Of a stretch of 5,934 nucleotides of DNA, positions 1 through 5,934 are shown piece after piece; position 1 is the first letter of the stretch; each line of letters starts with the position of its first letter. The notes under the pieces were generated by a model. It was not told where the DNA came from. It searched no databases and worked only from the letters and a program-made list of their open reading frames with translations. The stretch comes from Bryobacterales bacterium (lineage in GTDB: Bacteria > Acidobacteriota > Terriglobia > Bryobacterales > Bryobacteraceae). Where the stretch lies: contig PKYZ01000681.1 in NCBI GenBank assembly GCA_003132865.1, forward strand, positions 1 to 5,934, read 5' to 3'. Position numbers and translations under genes: made by a program.

Positions 1-61
1 TACTTTACCGGACACTAGTGACCTTTCGCAAACGACGGAAAGCCTCGTGACGCTGGGGGTG

Positions 62-67
62 TATACT
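62..67 (+). promoter_or_regulatory. possible -10 element (TATACT)
   Basis: TATACT matches four of six bases of a sigma-70 -10 box and lies upstream of the Shine-Dalgarno at 76-83. No convincing -35 box lies 16-18 bases upstream; the best-placed hexamer (39-44) is AAAGCC. Transcription would start near 74, leaving almost no leader before the ribosome site. This is a weak call based on position only. Confidence 0.18.
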
Positions 68-75
68 CGAATCAC

Positions 76-83
76 AAAGGAGG
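76..83 (+). promoter_or_regulatory. strong ribosome binding site for the GTG-started small ORF
   Basis: AAAGGAGG is a near-perfect anti-16S match, and nine bases separate it from the GTG at 93. No ATG lies at a usable distance, so this site decides the start of the 93-254 ORF. It is the strongest Shine-Dalgarno noticed in the window and the main reason to take the small ORF seriously. Confidence 0.55.
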
Positions 84-92
84 TTCAATCCC

Positions 93-254
93 GTGCGTCA
101 GGTGCGCAGATTCTCTCGCAAAGCGGTTACCGAGGTCATCCTCAATCCGGTCTTTTGTGGGGATAACGGCGACGGCGAGGCACAAAGAGCACTTTCAGCC
201 CACCGCCGCGGCCACAATCTCCTGGCCGGGCTCCAGCCGAAAACGCGGGGATGA
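93..254 (+). CDS. small ORF (53 aa) immediately upstream of the B12-radical SAM gene, unknown function
   Basis: GTG-started frame of 53 codons ending in TGA at 252-254, three bases before the ATG of the radical SAM gene, so the two could be translationally coupled. The start is set by the AAAGGAGG at 76-83; the same frame is closed upstream by TGA at 48-50. The product begins MRQVRRFSRKAVTEVI, then has NPVFCGDNGDGEAQ with a single Cys, followed by a basic His/Arg-rich tail (SAHRRGHN). About two thirds of third codon positions are G or C, weaker than in the neighbouring gene. There is no signal peptide or membrane segment. I do not recognise a family. It could be a short accessory protein, a peptide substrate of the neighbouring radical SAM enzyme, a leader peptide, or the end of a decayed gene. 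The peptide-substrate idea rests only on position and size. Confidence 0.42.
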   Translation: MRQVRRFSRKAVTEVILNPVFCGDNGDGEAQRALSAHRRGHNLLAGLQPKTRG

Positions 255-257
255 GTA

Positions 258-1628
258 ATGCGCCGGTATTTGATCAACCCCTCCAACCCGCTAGTCAGCA
301 TCGTCAGAGTCAAGGAGAACCGTTGGAACCGTTACCGCGTATGGAAACCGCTCAGTCTCATGGTTCTCGCGGGCCTGACCCCACCGGAGTGGGAAATCAC
401 AATCGTGGACGAGACTCTCGGCGTGCCTGACTATCCGGCCATGCCGCGACCAGCCTTGGTGGGCATTACTGCTTTCACCTCGCAGGCGAACCGCGCCTAT
501 GAAGTGGCCGCTCACTTCCGACGCCTGGGCGTGCCCGTCGTCATGGCGGCATTCATGCAACCATGCGCCTGGACGAGGCCAGGGAGCGTGTGGACTCGGT
601 CGTCACGGGGGAAGCCGAGCGCGTCTGGGCGCAGGTTCTGGCGGATACCCGGCATGGCGGCCTGAAGTGCAGGTATGATGGCGGGTTCGCCGAGATAGAC
701 AAGGTACCGCCCGCCCGGCATGATTTGCTGGCCGGAGGATATGCCTTCGGAGCCATTCAGACCACGCGCGGTTGTCCCATGAACTGCACTTTTTGCCGCG
801 TGCCGGCGTTCAATGGGGCCCGCTACCGGCAGCGACCCATTCCGGATGTCGCGGGAATTCCAGTTGATCCGTGAGAAGCATGTTCTGGTGGTGGACGACA
901 ACCTGATAGGCACGCGCCCTGAACACATCGCCCGTGCCAAGGACCTGTTCCGAGCCATGGCACAGGCGAACCTGCGAAAGGAGTGGGTCGCCCAAGCCAC
1001 CGTTAACTTCGGCGATGACGAAGAACTCCTGGCGTTAGCCGCGAAGGCCGGCTGCGGAGGCGTCTTCATCGGCCTTGAGTCCCCCGCGCGGGAAGGGCTT
1101 CTGGAACTCGGCAAGAAATTCAACCTTCTGAAGGGCCGTGACTTCCGCGCCTCCGTGCGGCGAATACAGCGGCACGACATCCTAGTTGTGGGTTCCTTTA
1201 TCATCGGTTTGAACACCGACAGACCTGGCATCGGCAAACGTATAGCCGACGTGGCCAGTCAGTACGGCCTGGATAATCTCAACACGATGTTTCTGACGCC
1301 TTTGCCCGGCACGCGTCTGTGGGAGCAGATGAAATCGGAGGGCCGCATCGCCCTCGATACTTTCCCGGAGGACTGGAAATACTACACGCTAACCTTCCCC
1401 GTGGCTCGGTATAAGCACTTGTCTCTGGACGGTATTCTCGAAGAAATGCTCTCCTGCGACCGGGACTTCTATTCCATGCCGCGCATTCTGCGCAGGGTAT
1501 GGGGCAACTTCTGGCGACAACGCGAGCCGCTGATCGCCTTGGTGGGCAATCTCTCCTACAGGAAGAATCTCCGGCTGAACTGTAGGGCATACGCGGACTT
1601 CAAGCGTCAACAAGGCACTATGGTGTAG
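258..1628 (+). pseudogene. B12-binding-domain radical SAM protein, broken by two frameshifts
   Basis: Reconstructed length is about 456 residues. The N-terminal part (258 to about 545) is a cobalamin-binding-type domain starting LINPSNP, with LAGLTPPEWEITIVDE and LVGITAFTSQANRAYE. A second frame (about 546-850) continues as GGIHATMRLDEA, VVTGEAE and TTRGCPMNCTFC; its CxxxCxxC cysteines, codons at 773, 785 and 794, would bind the 4Fe-4S cluster that cleaves S-adenosylmethionine. A third frame (from 852) gives REFQLIREKHVLVVDDNLIG, GVFIGLESP, GSFIIGL and TPLPGTRLWEQMKSEGRI, the later strands of the radical SAM barrel, then a C-terminal extension with DRDFYSMPRILRRVW. This is the architecture of the large class containing BchE-like cyclases and cobalamin-dependent methylases; the substrate cannot be told. 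A GGGG at 247-250 could serve as ribosome site for the ATG at 258. One base appears lost near 546, and one is gained or two lost at 851. As written, translation stops at 663-665 before the cluster motif. Confidence 0.93.
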
Positions 1629-1950
1629 CTGAAGTGCAGGCGCGGACAGGAGCGGTATTTACCGGGAATTCTCTTTTGGAATCCTGACCGTCAAAGCCTG
1701 AGATACGGCGTTCTGGGCCGGTCCGGCGCGAAGTGTCACGCCCGCGAAGGAGGCCGTTGTGGGTATTATCGGAAGCCATTCAGATCTTACCTCTGGACGG
1801 TAATGACAGCAAGCAGAATAACCAGATGACCGCGCCGTGGAAAGGAATCGATGCCGAGGCGACCGCTTCCACGTCCCACTCGGAAGAGGACCAGCAAGCG
1901 TGAAGCGGCTCCAGGTTAAGCTCAAAACATGCCGCAAATAATGTATTTGT
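1629..1950. other. 322-base spacer with a doubtful minus-strand coding remnant
   Basis: No plus-strand gene follows the radical SAM stop, and no stem-loop with a T-run is visible that would serve as terminator. On the minus strand a frame is open from a TTG at 1937 to a TAA at 1659-1661. Its last third reads like the end of a secreted beta-rich acidobacterial protein (ASFAGVTLRAGP, then AVSQALTVRIP), reminiscent of the C-terminal repeat ends seen in TIGR03437-type domains. The first two thirds look like noise (His, Arg and Cys scattered). A neighbouring minus frame contains SASIPFHGAVIWLFCLLSLP, a possible membrane segment. I treat both as possible debris, not genes. Confidence 0.25.
1935..1949. 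repeat. short perfect inverted repeat CAAATA-ATG-TATTTG
   Basis: Six-base arms separated by three bases form an AT-rich dyad in an otherwise GC-rich region, just beyond the minus-strand stop of the FGE-like fragment (1951-1953). It could be an operator-like dyad or a chance palindrome. It lacks the GC stem and T-run of a terminator. On the minus strand TTGACC lies just upstream, but no good -10 box sits at normal spacing. Confidence 0.3.
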
Positions 1951-2475
1951 CTACCGGGTCAAGAGGGCTGTAAACATTGGGTTTCGAGAGGGGGGATCAG
2001 CATGCCACCAGCGCTCGTCACGGTAGGCGCCAGCGTGCATGAAGCGGCGGTATTCCTGTACGGTGACGGGATAGCGGGCGAGCGCATAGGGCTGCAGGCG
2101 CGCCGGCCCTCCGCCTTCGATGCGGACCCAGTTATCCCGCTCCAGCCGCGAATCACCCGCTTGGCCAAGCGCTTCCGCAGCCTCCAGACGCAAGGCGAGC
2201 TCGACCTCCCGTGCCTCTTCGGCATCGAAGATCCCCAGGGTGGCATGCAGCATCTGCCGGTAGCGCGGGTCGGCAGGCCTAAAATCGAATGGCTGTAGAT
2301 CCCGCACCATGGCAACCAATACACAGGCACACAGCGCCCGGTCTGCCAGTGATGGATGCGGCCCCAGGCTCTCCAGCACGGCCGAAACCAGACCGTTCAC
2401 TTTGTGCTTGCCCTGCCGCTGGAGGACATCGGAAGGCGGATTACCTGCAAGCAATCGCGGACGACGGCGAACCAC
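1951..2475 (-). pseudogene. fragment of a formylglycine-generating-enzyme-like (SUMF1/FGE-sulfatase) protein
   Basis: The readable part begins near 2475 (a GTG; the frame is closed by a TGA about 30 bases upstream). It first gives a helical, HEAT-like region with LESLGPHPSLADRALCA, FRPADPRYRQMLHATLGIF and LRLEAAEALGQAGDSRLERD, then the start of an FGE-sulfatase domain: NWVRIEGG, then RLQPYALARYPVTVQEYRRF and YRDERWW. In this family the domain normally continues for well over 100 residues, but here it ends in unrelated RNPMFTALLTR and a TAG. Proteins with this lead-in are often long and may carry an N-terminal NACHT/STAND NTPase; nothing of that is visible. Between IEGG and RLQPY the usual stretch with a MGAQ-like motif and conserved acidic residues is missing. 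Truncation at both ends makes an active product unlikely. Confidence 0.85.
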
Positions 2476-2920
2476 ACTTGGCCAGTGGGATCATCGAGGC
2501 AGGGCCGCATCCAGATCGCGAGCGCCGAACAGCGGCTTCTGGCAGGGGACCCCTTTTTGTTGCGCCGGGCAGCGGCAGGAGGGCACGCCGGCGTCTGGCC
2601 GCAGGGCCTGCAAATAACCGCGGATCGGTGATGATCAAAGCCACGCCGATCCGGACTGCGCCGAGCGCGTTACCGACGAAGATCGCGCCAGTCGGCGGCA
2701 GCCGAGCCCGCGCAAACGCCGTCCGAAATTTTGTGCTTGAGTGCACTCGGCGGCGAATTGTGGTCCGCTCGCCGACATATGAGCCCGACAAAACGCAGGC
2801 GGCCAGCGCTTCAAGCGATGCGTCTGATCGGCGGCCATGCCTCTCGTGCCGCCTGGCAATTGCGTCGTTATGCAATCCAAACATCGATATGCCTTCCACA
2901 ATTGAAGTCCTGACCGGATT
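2476..2920. other. 445-base stretch without a supportable gene
   Basis: Several frames are open on both strands, as expected for GC-rich DNA, but none reads as a protein. The longest minus frame (2441-2899) is rich in Arg, Ala and Ser, with one passage (FVGNALGAVRIGVALIITD) that could be a decayed hydrophobic segment. A minus frame just above the FGE fragment contains VWFAVVRDCLQVIRLP and might be a lost upstream part of it in another frame. No ribosome site, promoter, hairpin terminator or repeat stands out. Confidence 0.4.
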
Positions 2921-5098
2921 TCATGCAGATATCAAAATGGGCGGCGATACTCGCACGATGCGCGCACGCGCCATGGCCGGATCGACGGAAGCCTGGGAGT
3001 TCTGCGGAAACAGATCGTCCGCCAGACTATTCCAGTCCGCTTTTTGGGTTGAAAGCGGATTCATGGCCTGAATTTCGACTAGCCGGAGCGAGGTGGGTGT
3101 TGCTCCGGAAGGCGGCAACGCACCCAGCGATGCGATGGGCACGAAGTTCACGAAGGCCTCCTGGCCGCTGTGCCCGAAGGCGTCCTGCAACTCGATCATC
3201 AGCAGGGCCCATACTTCGAAACGGTTTGGGGAAGTCGGATCGAAAGGCAGCGGATTCACAGTAACGGCATCGCCATTCGAATCGTTCAATGAAATGCCGG
3301 CGCCATTGCTAACCGCTTGCAGGTCCTGGGTGTCAACCCGCGCCGCATTGCCATTTACGGTCACATTCCATAAATTGGCCGCCGGTAAGAGTTGCGCCTG
3401 CATTGGCGCAGTCCACACGCTGTTCAGACCCGGGGCGAAGAAGGCGGTGCCGTCGGGATTGAGGGTTCTGCTGAACTGCAGCCTGTAAGAACCACCAACT
3501 GAGCTCGATGGGGGTCAATGTGCCATCGGCATTCTGTTGCCTGGGCGCGGGAACGATGAAGGAAGTGATGGCAAACAGCGGAGCGTTGGTATTGGTGTCG
3601 GACGTAAAACCGATCGGCCCGATAGCCGTCGGGTTCGCCTCAAGCGTGATGGGGGCGGGAGTTTTCGGCGCCTGGACGGGGTTGCTGACGACCGGATCGG
3701 GTCCGGCCTGCAGATAGGAGTTGCCAAGCGGGTCGGTCACGGACCTACCTGGACCTCGAACTGTTCCGCGAGCCCGGCCCAATCGTACCAGGGCTCGTTG
3801 AGCACCACCAGCAGTCCCGGAGTCTGCTGGCCGTTGACGGTACGAGTGAGCGGCACGATGAGCCGGACGGCAGGTTTCGGAGCAGTAGCTGTCCGGCGGC
3901 AAAGCGGAAGAAGCCGTCGCCACTGTTCCGGTGTGGGACCGGTAATCTGGGCCGAAGCCGCTTTAAGGATGCGGGACTCCACCGACGCGCCTCTCGTGAA
4001 GAGACCTTCGTATCGGCTGAATACACGCACTGCGAAGCGATAGTACAGGGCCTGCGGAGAATGGGAAAGATCGTAAGTGTAAAGCACGGGGCTCCCGGCC
4101 GGGTCCGAGACCGCGTCCGCCTGCGCCACCACCACGAGTTGATCGTTGGAGTCCCGCTCGCCGAAATAGACTCCGTCAAGCGGAGCCAACACCGTGTCGG
4201 CGGAATTGGGCCCCGCATTTTTCAGATCGGTGTAGGGAAACCCGAACAGAGTGGGATTGCCCTGCTGATCCTCGCGTACCAGCGGTCTTCCCTACCAGCG
4301 CCACCTCTGGACCATCAGTTCCACACGGTGAATCTGCGGCGCGAGGTTGACATTCGAAGTGGGCGAGGCGAGGCCAGCCAGACTGAGCGCGGCCTGCCAT
4401 TGATCGGTCCCGGTATCGGTGGAGGATGTGGGAGAAGTCAGGTTCGGCTGTAACGCATTGTTCAGCGCGGTGGCAGCGTCGTTCAGGCTTGATACGCTTA
4501 GCGCGCTGGCGACTTCAATGTAGAAACTGCGTGGAGCGGGCTGGCACACATTTGGGGCGAACAACGTGGGGTCAACTACCGGGGTGATCTGGAGCAGAAA
4601 AACCGTCGCCGGCGGAATGGTGACCGTGATCTGATACGGATCGGTGGCGGCTTGCGGTGTCACGAGGGGTTGCGGCGAGTTTCCAACGACGATGGTTACC
4701 GGAGTATGCAACGACTGATATTGCTGGAGCAGCGTGGGACTGCCCGTTGACTGACGACGGACGTTGAATGACTCAGTATGGATCGCCGGTCCCATGGGCA
4801 TTTCCGGCACCGATTGCTGCGTGAGAGACACCGAGAAGCCGGTCACGCTCGGATCGTCGAGAGTCAGGTCGGGCGACTGGCTCGAGTCTCCAGTGTTGAG
4901 GATATCCGTGCTTCGCGCGATAAGCGAGTAAATTGCCGCCCGGTCCGAGACCGAAGGAGCCGGATTGAAAGGCCAGCTATCGAAGGTGGCCAGATCGGTT
5001 GCCGGAGGGCGGATGAAGAATTGCATCGCGTTCACGGCGCCGGGTATCCAGGCGCCGGCCGTACCCGCGACGTTTAGGGTATCGGCGAGGAGGATCAC
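2921..5098 (-). pseudogene. long unrecognised protein (about 725 codons) with an amber codon and two frameshifts
   Basis: Three minus-strand segments join into one continuous protein. Segment 1 (5098-4295) begins at a possible GTG (ILLADTLNVAG) and contains GAVNAMQFFIRPP, HTPVTIVVGNSPQPL, YQITVTIPPATVFLLQI and SFYIEVASALSV. It reaches HRVELMVQRWRW, then TAG at 4292-4294. The same frame continues at once with GRPLVREDQQGNPTLFGF, so TAG probably replaces CAG. Segment 2 has LDGVYFGERD, YYRFAVRVFSRYEGLF and LLVVLNEPWYDWAGL, then shifts frame near 3741 into VTDPLGNSYLQAG. Near 3500 the frame returns, giving VGGSYRLQFSRTLNPDGT and running to PPILISA and TGA at 2921-2923. The composition (Pro, Thr, Ser, Asn, beta-strand-like stretches) suggests a secreted or structural protein; no signal peptide is joined to it in frame. 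I recognise no family. The true N-terminus may be lost, because a flavoprotein shard directly abuts it. No terminator is seen downstream. Confidence 0.72.
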
Positions 5099-5179
5099 TG
5101 CGTCCAGCACGATAGTCTTCACGCCCTTCGAAGCCAGCTTCCATGCGAGCGTACTGCCCGCCGGCCCGCCGCCCACCAA
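5099..5179 (-). pseudogene. 81-base shard of an FAD-dependent oxidoreductase (Rossmann loop)
   Basis: Twenty-seven codons read LVGGGPAGSTLAWKLASKG and then VKTIVLDA. This is the FAD-binding first beta-alpha-beta of geranylgeranyl-reductase or halogenase-type flavoproteins: a GxGxxGS loop, a helix, then the second strand ending in an acidic residue for the ribose. An intact enzyme has several hundred more residues. Here the shard changes directly, in the same frame, into the unrelated long protein that may start at GTG 5098. Upstream it meets the carboxypeptidase-like domain, which lies in another frame. It cannot be functional alone and marks a recombination join. Confidence 0.72.
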
Positions 5180-5373
5180 TCGGTGTTTTCCCGGGAGCTG
5201 TGGGCAACGACTTGAGCACCCGCGACCGGCGATCCGCCGGCGTCCTGAATCAGGCCATGCACCCGTCCCTGCACCTGACCGGGAGCGCGAATGGCGAGCC
5301 AAAGGATCAAGGCAACCACCGTGATCGGTCGCGCGCGAACGCAGGTGAAAGGAATCACTGCCGATTTTCTCAC
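5119..5373 (-). pseudogene. N-terminal fragment: signal peptide plus carboxypeptidase-regulatory-like domain (TonB receptor type)
   Basis: A GTG at 5373 with an AGGTGG-type ribosome site starts MRKSAVIPF, with Arg residues before a hydrophobic segment ITVVALILWLAI, then APGQVQGRVHGLIQDAGG and SPVAGAQVVAHSS. This is a Sec signal peptide leading into the short beta-sandwich repeat that opens many acidobacterial Oar-like TonB-dependent receptors and secreted proteins. The domain is cut near 5183, after HSSREN. From there the frame reads through the flavoprotein shard out of phase (DWWAAGRRAV) to a TGA at 5119-5121. The rest of the receptor (plug and barrel) is absent. The same frame is open upstream to 5865, so an alternative 241-residue product starting at TTG 5844 is possible. 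I prefer the GTG because the signal peptide and ribosome site fit it. Confidence 0.62.
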
Positions 5374-5865
5374 ATTGTGGCCACCTGCCGAAGTGGTCCC
5401 GGTTGGTTTGTCGACTACTCGGAAAGAGGCTCGAAAATGGCGTTCCGCAAGGTCTGCCAATTCAGCCGGCGAACACCAGCCGCCGCGCTTGAACGGAAAC
5501 CAATTGACACAAACGGTCCCTCTGAGTCCCCACGCCAAGAAGGCGCCGAAGGCCGAGTAAATTTCCAGATTCCGGCCCAGCACAAGCTCAAACGAGAGGA
5601 GCGGGTTCGATTGCCGGGCTATCCACAATGTGGTGCGGGCGGCCAGAGGCAACCCCAAGCTGGGGTCCCGGTGCCCGAACAGCTCGATTCCTCCGACCAG
5701 TTGTTCAGGAATCGGTGAATCCTTCCGCGGCGAGAAGGCCGGGTGGTGCTGTTCCGGCCACGAGAAAGCGATGCACGGCCCGCTGCCCGGCGGCATCTTG
5801 ATGCGAGCAAATCGCAGTTTGGTAACGTCGACACTCGATTTCAACGCGTGGATGATTGAGAATCC
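5374..5865 (-). other. unrecognised open stretch, probable coding remnant
   Basis: A minus frame is open from just after a TAA at 5868-5866 down into the signal peptide region. Between about 5720 and 5480 its third codon positions are strongly G/C, as in real genes of this genome, and the text is protein-like: GIELFGHRDPSLGLPL, SFELVLGRNLEIYSAFGAFL and CVNWFPFKRGGW. The first part (VDVTKLRFARIKMPPGSG) faintly resembles the closing strand of a VOC/glyoxalase-fold protein, but this is too short to rely on. The only start candidate at the upstream end is a TTG at 5844 without a clear ribosome site. I see no complete domain and assign no function. Confidence 0.35.
5381..5388 (-). promoter_or_regulatory. 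ribosome binding site for the GTG at 5373
   Basis: On the minus strand GCAGGTGG lies seven bases upstream of the GTG at 5373-5371. AGGTGG is one mismatch from AGGAGG. It supports an internal start at the signal peptide over the longer frame that runs through from 5844. Confidence 0.4.
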
Positions 5866-5881
5866 TTAGTTGCTATGTGGG

Positions 5882-5919
5882 GCGGGCAATCCTGCCCGCA
5901 AGCCGGCCTCCGGCCGGCT
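5882..5919. repeat. tandem GC-rich hairpins, REP-like intergenic repeat
   Basis: There are two perfect stem-loops one base apart. The first has 7-bp arms GCGGGCA / TGCCCGC (5882-5888 and 5893-5899) with loop ATCC. The second has 8-bp arms AGCCGGCC / GGCCGGCT (5901-5908 and 5912-5919) with loop TCC. No T-run follows on either side, so a classical terminator is unlikely. The paired architecture is typical of dispersed REP-type elements, though only one copy is present here. Confidence 0.6.
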
Positions 5920-5934
5920 CTGGAGATTGGCCAA

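Noticed and set aside
79..97. T-arm-like string GGTTCAATCCC suggesting a tRNA end
   Set aside because: The five-base stem does not pair properly and no anticodon arm, D arm or acceptor partner lies upstream. The AGGAGG is better explained as a ribosome site.
543..550. Programmed ribosomal frameshift in the radical SAM gene
   Set aside because: No slippery heptamer of the X-XXY-YYZ type and no obvious downstream stimulator; two separate shifts would be needed to make the enzyme.
2289..3071. Long plus-strand open frame of 260 codons
   Set aside because: It overlaps the minus-strand FGE fragment and the end of the long minus-strand protein, reads as Arg/Ala/Ser/Pro-rich noise, and contains no recognisable motif or ribosome site. 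It is a GC-rich antisense shadow.
4292..4294. Amber codon as recoding (pyrrolysine or other readthrough)
   Set aside because: The same gene also has two frameshifts, so decay or sequence error is the simpler explanation, and no pyrrolysine genes are in the window.
3537..4453. Plus-strand frames opposite the long minus-strand protein
   Set aside because: They are shadows of the minus-strand coding frame, whose text is clearly more protein-like and continuous across lesions.
5143..5718. Plus-strand open frame of 191 codons
   Set aside because: It is antisense to the signal peptide, the flavoprotein shard and the GC3-rich minus frame; its own text is low-complexity Arg/Pro/Gly/Gln-rich without motif.
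5882..5919. Rho-independent terminator
   Set aside because: The hairpins are strong but neither strand shows a T-run after them.
1..5934. CRISPR array, integron, insertion sequence or defence island
   Set aside because: No regularly spaced repeats, no transposase or integrase text in any frame, and no recognisable defence effector. The FGE-like fragment alone is not enough to call a defence system.

Overview
This window reads as a decayed, GC-rich accessory stretch from a bacterium. It is most likely an acidobacterium of the Solibacter/Bryobacterales type, which is an inference. The grounds are the style of the cobalamin radical SAM protein, a formylglycine-generating-enzyme (FGE/SUMF1)-like fragment on a helical lead-in, a signal peptide followed by a carboxypeptidase-regulatory-like domain of the kind found at the front of Oar-type TonB receptors, and a long secreted-looking low-complexity protein. 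No rRNA, tRNA, CRISPR array or intact transposase is visible.

Layout, plus strand, 1-1628. A strong Shine-Dalgarno (76-83) precedes a small GTG-started ORF of 53 codons (93-254), which is unrecognised. Three bases after its stop begins a B12-binding-domain radical SAM gene (258-1628). Every part of that protein can be read, but only by changing frame twice, near 546 and near 851. The out-of-frame middle piece carries the CxxxCxxC iron-sulfur motif, so the gene as written is broken.

Middle, 1629-2920. This part has little coding content. A 322-base spacer holds a doubtful minus-strand remnant and a short perfect inverted repeat. Then comes a minus-strand fragment (1951-2475) of an FGE-like protein that lacks both ends and apparently an internal piece. 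About 445 bases after it (2476-2920) have no gene I can support.

Minus strand, 5865 down to 2921. A very long reading (5098 to 2921, about 725 codons) gives one continuous protein if an in-frame amber codon (4292-4294) and two opposite frameshifts (near 3741 and near 3500) are corrected. I do not recognise its family. Immediately upstream is an 81-base shard of an FAD-dependent oxidoreductase (GGGPAGS Rossmann loop). Before that come a signal peptide and carboxypeptidase-regulatory-like domain (5373 to about 5183), and before that an unrecognised open stretch. At least three unrelated gene beginnings or ends are therefore joined within about 300 bases.

The right edge (5882-5919) has two tandem perfect GC-rich hairpins that look like a REP-type intergenic repeat.

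The genes do not form an evident pathway. The only arrangement that looks like a functional unit, before decay, is the small ORF plus the radical SAM gene. The high density of single-base lesions means either a true gene graveyard or an indel-prone assembly, and the sequence alone cannot separate these.
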